Assembly (NCBI RefSeq): GCF_009650435.1
Contig: NZ_VVIP01000003.1
Location: 73,238-137,237, forward strand
Origin: Foetidibacter luteolus
GTDB lineage: Bacteria > Bacteroidota > Bacteroidia > Chitinophagales > Chitinophagaceae
Direction of reading: 5' to 3'
DNA length: 64,000 nt
A program made the translations under genes and the position numbers. The notes beneath the pieces are model-generated. The model saw nothing but the letters and a program-made list of their open reading frames with translations. It did not search any database and was not told the DNA's origin. Shown in pieces: positions 50,387-60,973 of the stretch (positions are counted from its first letter, which is position 1; each line of letters begins with the position of its first letter).

Positions 50387-51019
50387 TCATGTCTCTTTAG
50401 TTATATCAAATAATCTCTTAAACGAACAGATATTTTTCAGATACTCTTTATCTTCTTCTGTTAGGTCGTTTGTTCCAAGACCAAAGTCTTCCCAAGCTTT
50501 GTCTTCTTTTCGTTTGAGTGCAAATTCAACTGCTTCAATTTTAGGTCGCTTGGTAAGTCCTAACATCGTTAAGTCCATAAATTGACCTTGCTTGATTTCT
50601 CCTTTTGTGATTTGTCCAAGTAAGAAAAAATGTCCGCCAGTTAATTGAAAACAACTTTCAAGCTTAAACTGTGCAACAGTCAAGTTATGCCAACTATGTC
50701 CGCAGTGTCGGCATTGTCTTGCAAACGGGGTTCTTGTAAGTTTGTTGCACTTTGGGCAATTGTTCAGAAAAACCTTTTCCGGTAATTCTTTCATTATTCG
50801 CCTGGCTACACTCAATTCAAATTCTTCGAAACCGTTTTTGAGAAATTCTTTTACTTCAGGTTCCTCACTGATCAAACCTTTGTCAGCCATTAATCTTCTA
50901 ATTTTAGGGCTATCCTCAGTTTTATAAGAGTACATGTGATGCTTCAATGCCAACTTCTCACTGTCAGTCATTAAATTGCTGAAATAGTTTCTTATGTAAC
51001 TTGCTGTCTCTTTGTCCAC
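50387..51019 (-). CDS. Hypothetical protein: zinc ribbon plus conserved C-terminal barrel
   Basis: 210 residues, AT-rich. After a helical N-terminal part (~residues 1-90) comes a four-Cys zinc ribbon (NCPKCNKLTRTPFARQCRHC). The C-terminal ~85 residues (HFFLLGQITKGEIKQGQFMD ... IEAVEFALKRKE) match the small protein at 57736 and resemble a translation-factor-like beta barrel. The overall function is unknown. It is flanked by two ~150-bp direct repeats, which suggests that gene and repeat move or duplicate as a unit. Confidence 0.7.
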   Translation of the reverse strand: MDKETASYIRNYFSNLMTDSEKLALKHHMYSYKTEDSPKIRRLMADKGLISEEPEVKEFLKNGFEEFELSVARRIMKELPEKVFLNNCPKCNKLTRTPFARQCRHCGHSWHNLTVAQFKLESCFQLTGGHFFLLGQITKGEIKQGQFMDLTMLGLTKRPKIEAVEFALKRKEDKAWEDFGLGTNDLTEEDKEYLKNICSFKRLFDITKET

Positions 51020-51069
51020 AGTATGTCTATTAAAATTTCAATCAACGATTTACAGCTTTGCGTCCGGCT

Positions 51070-51226
51070 AGGCATGGGCAAATGTTCACCCCATGATAAG
51101 CCGGCTGAAGGTACAAAAGCTGAAAACTTATCTTGTTGCATATCCTTGTTCGGTCAGCAGGAGATGTAGCTGGTAATAACAGATGAGGATTTATTTGTCG
51201 CCCTGCTGATGCAGAATTGTTCTTGC
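51070..51226. repeat. Long direct repeat R2
   Basis: Second copy of the repeat at 50168: AAATGTTCACCCC, GCTGAAAACTTATCTTGTTG, GTAGCTGGTAATAACAGATG, GCAGAATTGTTCTT. Same orientation, about 900 bp away. Confidence 0.8.
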
Positions 51227-51249
51227 ATTGATTTCCGTGCCTCCGTGGC

Positions 51250-51395
51250 TATGCTCCTGCAAAGTTTCTGGCGCCGAAGGCGGCAGAAACAAAGTCTACA
51301 CGGTAGGAAAAGCCGCGCAGCGAATCCAACCGCACAAGAGTGCGACGCAAGTAAAGCTTCATTCATGGTTCTCCTGCCGGGCTCATAAGAAAACT
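51250..51395. repeat. Family B repeat and hairpin
   Basis: GTTTCTGGCGCC / GGCGGCAGAAAC forms a hairpin at about 51257. From 51310 a family B copy follows (AAGAGTGCGACGCAAGTAAA ... GGGCTCATAAGA). Intergenic. Confidence 0.65.
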
Positions 51396-51420
51396 TTACC
51401 ATACAAGAGCCAAGCCCCCT

Positions 51421-52737
51421 TCAGGGGATGGGGGTAATGGCGGGATTTAATACCTGCTCTATGGCTGTTGCTTTCAGCAGGCATTCTTCGTATTCTTTTT
51501 CAGCGTTGCTGTAAAAGGTAATGCCGCCACCTACCTGGTAGCTGAGGTATTGCCGGGCGGCATTGTACATAATGCTGCGGATAATGACGTTAAAATCAAA
51601 ATCGCCGCCGGGGGCCAGGTAGCCTACCGCGCCGGAGAAAATGCCCCGCCGGGAACGCTCATACTGCTCTATTAACTGCATTACGCTGCGTTTGGGGGCG
51701 CCGGTCATAGAGCCCATGGGAAAGCTGGCCCTGACGATATCCGTAAAAGAAATGCCGGCTTGCAGCCTGCCGCTGATGGTGGAGATCATCTGGTGCACCT
51801 GCGGAAAACTGTAAATGCCAAAAAGCTCGTCTACCTGTACAGTGCCTTCCTCGCAAACGCGGCTGAGATCGTTACGAACCAGGTCAACCACCATTACGTT
51901 TTCGCTGCGGTCTTTTTCGCTTTGGTATAAGGCGTTTTTCAGTTCGGCATCATGGCCGCTGTCGGCGGTATCCCGCCTGAAAGTGCCTTTGATGGGCTGT
52001 GAGATAATGCGGCTGCCCGTTTTTTTCAGGTAGCGTTCGGGGCTGGCGCAAAGCAGGTATTTATCCTCCAGCCGGTAATAAGAAGCAAATGGGTTGGGCG
52101 AAATAGCCATTAGTTTTTGCCAGGTTTGCAAGGGGTTAAGTACCGCGTTTTCGGCAAAAAATTCCTGGCAAAAATTTAGCTCGTAGCAATCGCCACGCAA
52201 AATATGCTGCTGTATTTTTTGTATGCTGTTAATGTATTCTTCTTTCGAAATACGCGGCTGTATGCTAACAGGCCGGGTTGCCGCTGTTGGCGGCGGCTGT
52301 GTAGCAGGTAGCTTTAATATGTTGCGGATTACCGCATCCGGCTGTTCTGTGGCAGAAAAAACAGATACTTCATTTTGCTGCACCTGCACAACAATTTCGG
52401 GCTGAAAAAAATAAACCAGGGGAAAATGCAGGTGATCGGTATGGGTGGAGGCGATGTCCTCTGTTTCACTCTTAAGGTCGTAGCTTAAGTGGCCAAAAAG
52501 CCAGTCGTTTACATTACGGCAGTAAGCATCCAGCTTAAGCAGGGCATTGCTGTTGGCGTTTATGTAAGTAAGTGCGCCCACACCTAGCAGGCATTCAATG
52601 GTGGAATGTGCCTGGCGGTAGTTTTGGTTATCAAGAAAACAGCAAATGCTAAACCGGTTGGCCCAGTTTAGCATTTGCTGTTTAAAAGCCTGTATATCCT
52701 TAACAGAATAAGTGGCAGAAACGCGTTGTAGTTGCAC
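51421..52737 (-). CDS. pabB: Aminodeoxychorismate synthase component I
   Basis: 438 residues of the chorismate-utilising enzyme family. The catalytic core shows SPERYLKKTGSRIISQPIKG, SEKDRSENVMVVDLVRNDLS and GSMTGAPKRSVMQLIEQYE. The lysine in PIKGT, where anthranilate synthases have Ala, favours PabB over TrpE. The product 4-amino-4-deoxychorismate leads to folate. The N-terminal ~150 residues are diverged, as is common in Bacteroidota. The low-complexity acidic gene lies 8 bp upstream. Confidence 0.9.
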   Translation of the reverse strand: MQLQRVSATYSVKDIQAFKQQMLNWANRFSICCFLDNQNYRQAHSTIECLLGVGALTYINANSNALLKLDAYCRNVNDWLFGHLSYDLKSETEDIASTHTDHLHFPLVYFFQPEIVVQVQQNEVSVFSATEQPDAVIRNILKLPATQPPPTAATRPVSIQPRISKEEYINSIQKIQQHILRGDCYELNFCQEFFAENAVLNPLQTWQKLMAISPNPFASYYRLEDKYLLCASPERYLKKTGSRIISQPIKGTFRRDTADSGHDAELKNALYQSEKDRSENVMVVDLVRNDLSRVCEEGTVQVDELFGIYSFPQVHQMISTISGRLQAGISFTDIVRASFPMGSMTGAPKRSVMQLIEQYERSRRGIFSGAVGYLAPGGDFDFNVIIRSIMYNAARQYLSYQVGGGITFYSNAEKEYEECLLKATAIEQVLNPAITPIP

Positions 52738-52745
52738 GTAAGCGG

Positions 52746-53198
52746 TTAAAAATCGTCTTCTTCGTCGTCGTCAAAGCGGGATGAATCGTTAAACATGTCA
52801 AACTCTTTAAAGTCTTCGTCAAGTTTAAAGTCATCATCATCATCGCCGCCTTTTTTGCCGGCGCCGCCTGTGGCTGCTTTTTTACCCTTTGATTTGGGAA
52901 TGTCAAATTCATCAAAGTCAGGATCCCACTCTTCCTCTTCTTCGGGTTTTTCCCAGTCATCCACTACATCTTCGCCGTCTTCATCGTCGTCGTCATCATC
53001 ATCGCCTTTTGCTTTCTTGGCGGCTGCTTTAGGAGACTTTTTTGAGGAAGCTTTCAAATCAAGTTCCTCATCATCTTCTAAATCATCATCATCATCTTCC
53101 AGTTCTTTTTTAGACTTGGGAGATGGTTTTGGATCATTTTCTGGTTGTGTCGCTTTGCGACCGGTTGATTTTGGTACTTTATTCGATTTTGGTGCCAT
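52746..53198 (-). CDS. Low-complexity acidic/basic disordered protein
   Basis: 150 residues made almost entirely of Asp/Glu runs alternating with Lys/Ala/Ser-rich stretches (KSPKAAAKKAKG, then runs of Asp). The C-terminus has DEDFKEFDMFNDSSRFDDD. No folded domain is expected. It lies between purA and pabB on the same strand, 8 bp from pabB. Similar proteins occur in Bacteroidota beside purA. Function unknown; charge-pattern binding to ribosomes or nucleic acid is a guess. Confidence 0.65.
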   Translation of the reverse strand: MAPKSNKVPKSTGRKATQPENDPKPSPKSKKELEDDDDDLEDDEELDLKASSKKSPKAAAKKAKGDDDDDDDEDGEDVVDDWEKPEEEEEWDPDFDEFDIPKSKGKKAATGGAGKKGGDDDDDFKLDEDFKEFDMFNDSSRFDDDEEDDF

Positions 53199-53290
53199 AG
53201 TCCGGGTGAATTATCTGCGTAAAATTTCAACGAGTTTTTCAAAAAGCAAAAAAAATTTTTTCTCCACAAAATCAGTGCCCCAATGCCTTT

Positions 53291-54782
<1,492 letters not shown>

Positions 54783-54786
54783 ATTT

Positions 54787-55803
54787 TTACTTTGTTTTCT
54801 TAAACTTTTGTATGGTATTGTTCAAAATATCACCCACGTAAATATTCCCGTTGTCATCAATCGCTACATCATGGTACCAGCCAGCATTGCCCTGGTATGC
54901 GCCGCTTCTGCCGAACCTTGTTTGCACTTTGCCGGTTGTGTCAAAAACAAATACGTCAGAACCACGATGTTTTACTTTAAAGAAAGTAAAATCATCAACA
55001 GCGAACAGTTTAGCGTTTGTTTTACCGAATGCCACAGCGCACATAGCGCCAAAAGAATTATCGGAAAATTGGTTGAGGAACCTGCCGTTGGCATCAAATT
55101 GCTGTATCCGGTTATTTTCCCTGTCTGCCACATACACTTTGCCGGTATTATCCAGGCAAATGCCATGTGGTATGTTAAACTCCCCTGCCTTGTTTCCTCC
55201 CCTGCCCCATTCAAACAGGTATTTTCCCGTGGGCGAAAACTTTATGATCCTGCTGTTACCGTAGCCATCGCTAACATAAAATGAACCATCTGAAGCTATA
55301 GCTATATCTGTAGGCTTGTTAAAATGTAAACTGTCATTGCCTGCTACCCTGGCTTCGCCAAGTTTCATCAGCAGTTTTCCGTTGTGGCTAAACTTAAATA
55401 CCTGGTGAAGGCCCACATCCGTAATCCAGATATTGTTTTCATTGTCAACCGTAAGGCCGTGGGGCATAATAAATAATTTTTCGCCCCAACTGTCATCAAC
55501 CCTGCCGCTGCTGTTATTGATGATTAAGACAGTTTTGCTATTAATTGGGGCTGCAGGCATATTGCCAAATAAAGACCATTCCCTGCCTGCCCGGTGAAGC
55601 AATACTATGTTTTGATGGGTGTCTGTGCCGATACCTGTTGGATTGCCCAACTTTAAACCCGCCGGTAATTGTGGCCAGTCTTTCACCCATTCATACCGGG
55701 TTGCGGCGTCCAGCCCTGTACCCTTTTTCAGTGGCTGCAGAAAATATAACGCTGTCATCAATGCAGCTAAAGCTATAATGAGATAAAGGGTTTTCTTAAG
55801 CAT
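54787..55803 (-). CDS. NHL-repeat beta-propeller, peptidyl-glycine alpha-amidating lyase-like
   Basis: 338 residues with an N-terminal membrane segment (LYLIIALAALMTALYFL). NHL repeats follow, each with a motif such as MPHGLTVDNENNIWITDVGL, FNKPTDIAIASDGSFYVSDG and FNIPHGICLDNTGKVYVADR. The early HRAGREW stretch and the order of His/Asp-containing blades match peptidyl-glycine alpha-amidating lyase. Bacterial members are uncharacterised. It is probably periplasmic, anchored in the inner membrane. Confidence 0.85.
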   Translation of the reverse strand: MLKKTLYLIIALAALMTALYFLQPLKKGTGLDAATRYEWVKDWPQLPAGLKLGNPTGIGTDTHQNIVLLHRAGREWSLFGNMPAAPINSKTVLIINNSSGRVDDSWGEKLFIMPHGLTVDNENNIWITDVGLHQVFKFSHNGKLLMKLGEARVAGNDSLHFNKPTDIAIASDGSFYVSDGYGNSRIIKFSPTGKYLFEWGRGGNKAGEFNIPHGICLDNTGKVYVADRENNRIQQFDANGRFLNQFSDNSFGAMCAVAFGKTNAKLFAVDDFTFFKVKHRGSDVFVFDTTGKVQTRFGRSGAYQGNAGWYHDVAIDDNGNIYVGDILNNTIQKFKKTK

Positions 55804-55847
55804 GGTTAAAGAGAAAATTTTACTGCCGCATAGTGCACGGCATCCTT

Positions 55848-56630
55848 TTACATAAGTCTTTTCAATACTGCCGGGTTCTTAAAATTCAGCAGGAATATAT
55901 GTACCGGTTCGGTCCGCTCGGCCGTGCCGTTGTTGTTAGCATCCTGCCTAGTGTATATGAACATCATGTCGTTTTTGTAATCATAAGAAGAACGAACGGC
56001 TGAATATCCTTCAGGCAGTAATGAAATCCTGGTGCGGTTAAGTGCATCAATAAAAAAGAAACGCCTTAAATCTTTGTTGCTGATCAGCGAATCATTGTTG
56101 GTATCTGCATTGTAAACAGAAACCAAAAAGAAATCCCGGCTCACCTCCTTTTTATCCAGCGAATCCTTCTTAACGCCGGGAAAGTAAAGCGTTTTGATAA
56201 GTACCGGCTTTTCAAAAAAGTAAGAAAGGCTGTCTTTGTCAACCTGGTAATGGCCGATGTTTAAAAGATTGTAACCTGGTATAATATCTATTCCTGGCAT
56301 AAAGTATTTGTAATTGCCTTCCTGGTTGTCGTTTTCTCCATTATCATAATAGCTTGTTCCTTCGTCGTATGCCAGGTTATTGTCTTGCCTGCTTCCAGTT
56401 TTGTAAACAGAAAACAGCCGGATATTGTTCATTCCGGTTAAAATAACCGTGTTGGGCGCAGTGTTAATTTGAGTAAAGCTTTTTGAAGTGGCCAATCCCT
56501 TTGAACTGTCTGCCTGGCCAGGTGCCTCAATTTCCGATATCGGTATGGACTCTTCTTTAACAGGTTTCTTTGGGGCGCATGAAAACAGCAATAGCAGGCA
56601 GGTGTAAAACGGAATGTAAGATGATTTCAT
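55848..56630 (-). CDS. Hypothetical lipoprotein
   Basis: About 260 residues from MKSSYIPFYTCLLLLFSCAP, a lipoprotein signal with the lipobox Cys; the frame opens earlier at 56765 but that part is not convincing. The mature part is beta-rich with RDFFLVSVYNADTNNDSLIS and DANNNGTAERTEP, two calcium-loop-like Asp/Asn stretches. I recognise no family. Confidence 0.65.
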   Translation of the reverse strand: MKSSYIPFYTCLLLLFSCAPKKPVKEESIPISEIEAPGQADSSKGLATSKSFTQINTAPNTVILTGMNNIRLFSVYKTGSRQDNNLAYDEGTSYYDNGENDNQEGNYKYFMPGIDIIPGYNLLNIGHYQVDKDSLSYFFEKPVLIKTLYFPGVKKDSLDKKEVSRDFFLVSVYNADTNNDSLISNKDLRRFFFIDALNRTRISLLPEGYSAVRSSYDYKNDMMFIYTRQDANNNGTAERTEPVHIFLLNFKNPAVLKRLM

Positions 56631-56821
56631 TTTGAAGGGTAGTTTTTTTGAATAAAGTTCTGGTGGCATATACGGGTACAGTAGCTTAATTATTTTGTTG
56701 CTGAAGATAATATTTTGCAAATCAATAAATAGGGCTTTTAGTCGGATGATTATCTTTTTTAACAATGAATACTTTCCGTAAAATCTGTTTGGATAGTGTT
56801 ATAGATAATTAAGATGGGTTA

Positions 56822-57646
56822 TTATTTATGCCACCATTCTACAAGTCCAAAATCTGTTAATAAGCTGCATATATTTCCATTAGCGTCATAGCCAACATAA
56901 GTTCCGTAATGCCCATCTCCATAACCGGTTGAGAAACATGCAAAATTGTGCCCATCGAATTTGTAGATGATATATTGCCAGGTATCACGATATTGATTGT
57001 CCATTTCTTCTGTAAAAACTTTTTGCCATAAGCCCTCGTCTTTATTTGCAAGTTCGTTAAAAGCTGAATTCGCTTTTTCGTCTATAAAGAGCCCAATTCC
57101 GGCATCTACGCCATATCCATAAAGCGTTTCACCGTCAATTGGCACCTGGTCCTGGCCATGAAGCAAAGCAAATTCCCATTTGATAACAGAGTTATTTGAA
57201 AATTGGATTCTGCTGAAAGCAACCCTTTCATCATTTTTAAATTTAGCAATAGCTAATTGAACGGGGAATTGACCGATCGGGAATGTTTGAGTAAATGGCT
57301 TGCTGTCATGCATTCCTATAGGATCGCATGCAATTATTTTTCCGCTTTCAATATTAATTTTTCCAATATCCACGGCATAAAATTGTAGGTTCAAGGTATC
57401 CACCCTGGTTTGTGCCCCTTTAAAGAAAGCTGATTCAAATATTTCCGGTTTAGCAGTTGTTGTGTAAGGGTTAATCTGTAATGTATCAAGGCTTTCAGCA
57501 GAAGCAGTGTAGCCCTGATTTGTTGCCGTGTTTTTGTTGCCAGAAGAGCCGCTACAAGAGATAAGGAATAGCGCAATCAGTAAACCTATCATAAGCTTTA
57601 TAGTGAGGCAATCTTTATATGTAATTAATGTCCCTTGTTTATTCAT
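56822..57646 (-). CDS. DUF4241-type lipoprotein
   Basis: 274 residues. The signal LMIGLLIALFLISC ends in a lipobox Cys; the start could be the internal Met at 57592. DUF4241 features are GYGVDAGIGLFID, YRDTWQYIIYKFDGHNFACF and GYGDGHYGTYVGYDANGNIC. The family is of unknown function and appears in some immunity-like and secreted settings. Here it has no toxin neighbour. Confidence 0.75.
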   Translation of the reverse strand: MNKQGTLITYKDCLTIKLMIGLLIALFLISCSGSSGNKNTATNQGYTASAESLDTLQINPYTTTAKPEIFESAFFKGAQTRVDTLNLQFYAVDIGKINIESGKIIACDPIGMHDSKPFTQTFPIGQFPVQLAIAKFKNDERVAFSRIQFSNNSVIKWEFALLHGQDQVPIDGETLYGYGVDAGIGLFIDEKANSAFNELANKDEGLWQKVFTEEMDNQYRDTWQYIIYKFDGHNFACFSTGYGDGHYGTYVGYDANGNICSLLTDFGLVEWWHK

Positions 57647-57735
57647 TATCTGTGCATAATTGAACTACGGTAGGCTAAAGTAAAAATTTATTTGAAAAAA
57701 CAGGGGCGAATAAAAATGTACCAGAATTGGAGCGA

Positions 57736-58047
57736 TTAGCGTAAAATCTTCTCGGTTATTAAAATGACTTTTGTGAATGGGGGTAGATTTTTTAATGTTT
57801 CTTTTTCTGATTCGCTTAAGCCATTAAATCCAAGGGCTATCAGTTCCAAGGCATTATTGCCTTCTTTGTGCAATGCAAATTCAATCGCTTCAATTTTAAG
57901 GGTTCTGTCAATTCCAATATTTGAAAAGTCTGCCACCATCCCTGTTTTGATGACGCCAGAAACAATGTCTCCCACCACAAAAAACGCTCTACCTGAAATT
58001 TGAAACCCATATTTTATTTTAAAAGTCGCTGTTTTAGTATTCGCCAT
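57736..58047 (-). CDS. Small beta-barrel-domain protein, unknown
   Basis: 103 residues. The whole protein matches the C-terminal domain of the 210-residue zinc-ribbon protein at 50387: FQISGRAFFVVGDIVSGVIK then KIEAIEFALHK here, against FQLTGGHFFLLGQITKGEIK then KIEAVEFALKR there. The fold resembles translation-factor domain 2. It lies 4 bp downstream of the 120-residue hypothetical gene, with which it is probably co-expressed. Confidence 0.65.
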   Translation of the reverse strand: MANTKTATFKIKYGFQISGRAFFVVGDIVSGVIKTGMVADFSNIGIDRTLKIEAIEFALHKEGNNALELIALGFNGLSESEKETLKNLPPFTKVILITEKILR

Positions 58048-58051
58048 TTTA

Positions 58052-58414
58052 TTAAAAACTGATTAGTTTGTCTTTTGGGATAATAATTAGCTGAACTTTT
58101 TGTCCGGAATAGTTTGAGAGTTTTAGTGACACTTCATCCGCAATAAGTTTTGCTTTTTCAAATTTTATTTCCTCGTTAAAAATCATTTGAATTCCAGGTG
58201 CTTCCCAAGAATAAGAAAATTCATCCATGCCAACTTTGTAATAAAGCCAATTTTTTTTAATTGTCTTTGTCCAAGGAAAAGAGTCTGGTGTCATAATTCT
58301 ATCGAAGTCTTCGTTTTTAATTTCAATATCTGCGGGACTTATTAAGAATTCAAAATCTCTGCCTTTTAGCTTACTAGTATCACCAAAGTTTTCATTTGAA
58401 AGGAGTTGAGTCAT
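58052..58414 (-). CDS. Hypothetical protein
   Basis: 120 residues with no signal peptide or membrane segment. It contains FPWTKTIKKNWLYYKVGMDE and ends IIIPKDKLISF. I recognise no family. It lies 4 bp upstream of the beta-barrel-domain gene on the same strand, so the two form a small operon of unknown role. Confidence 0.6.
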   Translation of the reverse strand: MTQLLSNENFGDTSKLKGRDFEFLISPADIEIKNEDFDRIMTPDSFPWTKTIKKNWLYYKVGMDEFSYSWEAPGIQMIFNEEIKFEKAKLIADEVSLKLSNYSGQKVQLIIIPKDKLISF

Positions 58415-58605
58415 TTCTGTATTTTATGAGTTTAAGACATCTGATTATGGATTTAAAGCTACATACGTTTTCTGTATACCATCTCAAGATCTTATACTGT
58501 ATTTATACATACTTCTAATTTGTTTAGACTTGGCTAATTGTGTTGTAGATGACCGTTGGATTGTTTAATAATATCCTCTACGCCTAACCACCAGATGGCT
58601 ACACC

Positions 58606-58720
58606 TTCGGGTGAGGGATTGAAGCGGTTACCCCGGTGAAGCTATCGCAGCCGGGCTTTTGTGCCGGAGTAATAGCGGAAAGCCCGGCCCCTTGCGATAG
58701 CTTGGGGACACCCCCTAAAA
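58606..58720. repeat. Dispersed intergenic repeat, family A, copy 2
   Basis: GGGTGAGGGATTGAAGCGG to TTGGGGACACCCCCT, a near-exact copy of 590-692. Confidence 0.8.
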
Positions 58721-58721
58721 C

Positions 58722-58748
58722 AAAAAGCGCCGCAAAGGCGCCTTTTAT
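58722..58748 (-). terminator. Terminator of the Gfo/Idh gene
   Basis: AAAGCGCC / GGCGCCTTT hairpin with A and T tracts on both sides, 17 bp past the stop on the minus strand. Confidence 0.7.
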
Positions 58749-58764
58749 TTTGTTTGGCAGGTTG

Positions 58765-59943
58765 CTAACTAACCACCGGCCATTTAAATGTTGATTTCAG
58801 CGCAATGCGTTTGCCGCTGGCCTGCGATTCACGGGCGGCTTCAATAATTTCCAGCACGTGCAAGGCATGCTCTGCATTAATTAACGGCTCTTTGCCGGTA
58901 GCCAGCGCCTCGCAGATAACGGATGCGCCCTGCTGCCATACATAAGTGCCGGGGTCTTCTACATAACGTACCGGCTTTTCGGTAAAAGATACCGCCAGGT
59001 CAACGCCAAAAGGCGCCCAGTCGTACCCCACCAGGGCCATATTGCCCTTGGTGCCCCAAATGGCAATGGTGGGCCTGTCCTGCCCTTTGCCCTCATGGCC
59101 GTAGGGGTCAAAATAGTTAAAGCCGCACTGCACATGCGATAGTATGCCGTTGCCGTGGTCCATTACCACCATGGCATTGTCTTCACCTTCTACTTTTATG
59201 GTGCCTTTATCATCTACGGTGCGGGTATCGGTAACAATGCTCGTCATGGCAATTACATTTTTTACCGGGCCCAGCAGGCCGCTTAAAGTAGCCAGGTTAT
59301 ACACGCCAAGGTCTGGCAGGCTGCCGCCGCCTTTCTCGTAAAAGAAGGCAGACCATGTAGGGCCAAGATGGCCATAATGTGCATGGGCTGCTGCAACCTT
59401 GCCCAGCTTACCGCTGTTGATGGCCTGGGCCATAAATGCAAACTGGGGGCTGTTTACCACGGCCGGTGCGCCCCAGATGCGCAAACCTTTGGAGATTGCC
59501 AGGTCAAGCAGTTCGCGGCCCTCTTTATAGGTGTTGGCCATGGGTTTTTCGCTCCACACATGTTTGCCGGTCATTAAAGCCTGCTTGTTAAGGCGGCCAT
59601 GTTCCTGCATGTTGGTAAGATTTACCATCAGGTCAAAAGGTGCGCCGGCCAGCAGTTGGTCAATATGTGGGTAATGGTTGGGAACGTTAAACTCACTGGC
59701 CCTTTTTTGCGCCCGGTCGGGCTTAATATCGCAGGTGCTCACAAGTTCTACATACTCGGCCTTGCTAAGGTGCGGCAGGTACACGCCACTAACGCTTCCA
59801 CAACCTATAACGGCTACTTTTATTTTTTTGCCGGCAGCCGGTGCGGCGGCATTGCTGAATAAAGGGGCTAATAAAACGCCGGCAGCCGCAGCGCTTGTTT
59901 GCGTTAAAAATGTTTTACGGGTAATGGCATTCTTGTCTGACAT
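58765..59943 (-). CDS. Gfo/Idh/MocA-family oxidoreductase, exported
   Basis: 392 residues. The N-terminus ITRKTFLTQTSAAAAGVLLA is a twin-arginine-like signal with a single Arg-Lys. The NAD-binding motif KVAVIGCGSVSGVYLPHL and the sugar-site motif WSEKPMANTYKEG follow, then the C-terminal GFO domain. Such exported oxidoreductases act on sugars in the periplasm. It is followed in the window by DUF1080 and cytochrome c genes on the same strand, a set seen in Bacteroidota for 3-keto-sugar metabolism. Confidence 0.9.
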   Translation of the reverse strand: MSDKNAITRKTFLTQTSAAAAGVLLAPLFSNAAAPAAGKKIKVAVIGCGSVSGVYLPHLSKAEYVELVSTCDIKPDRAQKRASEFNVPNHYPHIDQLLAGAPFDLMVNLTNMQEHGRLNKQALMTGKHVWSEKPMANTYKEGRELLDLAISKGLRIWGAPAVVNSPQFAFMAQAINSGKLGKVAAAHAHYGHLGPTWSAFFYEKGGGSLPDLGVYNLATLSGLLGPVKNVIAMTSIVTDTRTVDDKGTIKVEGEDNAMVVMDHGNGILSHVQCGFNYFDPYGHEGKGQDRPTIAIWGTKGNMALVGYDWAPFGVDLAVSFTEKPVRYVEDPGTYVWQQGASVICEALATGKEPLINAEHALHVLEIIEAARESQASGKRIALKSTFKWPVVS

Positions 59944-60167
59944 AGCAATCGCAGTTTTTTAATGAAATAAAATAGGAAAGTAAGTTATAGAAATTATACA
60001 AGTAACGGTTGGCGGGTAAATTATTTATTCATTTAACACGTGAGGCTCATGAATGATTAGCATATTTTGAAGAAACAATGTTTGCAGTGTTTTTATTGTG
60101 TTTTTAACCATGTAAGGGCATGTAAGCGATGCGGAGATGCGGCTCGTTTGCTTGCAGCATGTATAAA

Positions 60168-60196
60168 AAAAGCCGCTGGAACACAGCGGCTTTTAA
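60168..60196 (-). terminator. Terminator between DUF1080 and Gfo/Idh genes
   Basis: AAAAGCCGCTG / CAGCGGCTTTT hairpin with a GAACA loop, 25 bp past the DUF1080 stop. It makes the DUF1080-cytochrome pair a separate transcript. Confidence 0.85.
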
Positions 60197-60219
60197 TGAA
60201 TGTTATTTTTTAGCGCAGG

Positions 60220-60963
60220 CTATAGCTTTTTGATTACAATGTTCTTGTACCAAACATCGTTGCCATGGTCTTGCAGGGCTATGTGGCCCTCTTTAAAAGT
60301 GCCCCAGCCCGGCATGGTTTTAAACTTACTGCCGGCAATCATTTTGGTCCAGTTGTCATCCCAAAGGGTAGTGGTTACCACTTTGGTTCCGTTAAGGTAA
60401 AGTTCCAGCGAGCCGTTATTAGATATTATTTCCGCCTGGTTCCATTCACCGGGGCCTTTGGCTGTTTCCGGGTTAGCGGCAACCAGGTCGTACAGGTTAC
60501 CGGCCCGGTGGTTGGGAATTTTGCCATCTGGGTGGCCGTCATTATCCAGCACCTGCATTTCAAGGCCTGAGTTGTAAGTGTTCTTGAATTTTGCAGTGTC
60601 TTCCTGTACGTAAAAAATAACGCCGCTGTTACCGTCTTTGGAAATCTTCCAATCGTATTTCAAATGAAAGTTGCCGTAAACGCCATCGGTAATTATATCG
60701 CCACCACCGGTTTCGTAGGCCTTTTTGTCGGTAGCGTTTAAGAAAAGAGTGCCGCTGTCAACTTTCCAGGCAGCGCCGGTACCGGTTTTGCCGTATGTGT
60801 GCCAGCCTGCAAGGCTTTGGCCGTCGAACAAAGATATCCAGCCGGTATCTTGTGGTGTGGTGGCTGCCGTAGTGGTGCTGTCTGTATCAGCAGCTTTTTG
60901 CTCTCCAGACTGGCAAGCCAGCAGGCTTAGCGATATGCCTGCCGACAAAAGCAATAATTTCAT
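60220..60963 (-). CDS. DUF1080 (3-keto-disaccharide hydrolase-like) lipoprotein
   Basis: 247 residues with lipoprotein signal (LLLSAGISLSLLAC). The single DUF1080 jelly roll shows GWISLFDGQSLAGWHTYG, DGNSGVIFYVQED, DGKIPNHRAGNLYDLV and GHIALQDHGNDVWYKNIVIK. Members hydrolyse 3-keto-glycosides made by exported oxidoreductases. The cytochrome c gene lies 10 bp upstream and the Gfo/Idh gene downstream, consistent with one pathway in which the cytochrome accepts electrons (inference). Confidence 0.9.
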   Translation of the reverse strand: MKLLLLSAGISLSLLACQSGEQKAADTDSTTTAATTPQDTGWISLFDGQSLAGWHTYGKTGTGAAWKVDSGTLFLNATDKKAYETGGGDIITDGVYGNFHLKYDWKISKDGNSGVIFYVQEDTAKFKNTYNSGLEMQVLDNDGHPDGKIPNHRAGNLYDLVAANPETAKGPGEWNQAEIISNNGSLELYLNGTKVVTTTLWDDNWTKMIAGSKFKTMPGWGTFKEGHIALQDHGNDVWYKNIVIKKL

Positions 60964-60973
60964 CAGGATTATT

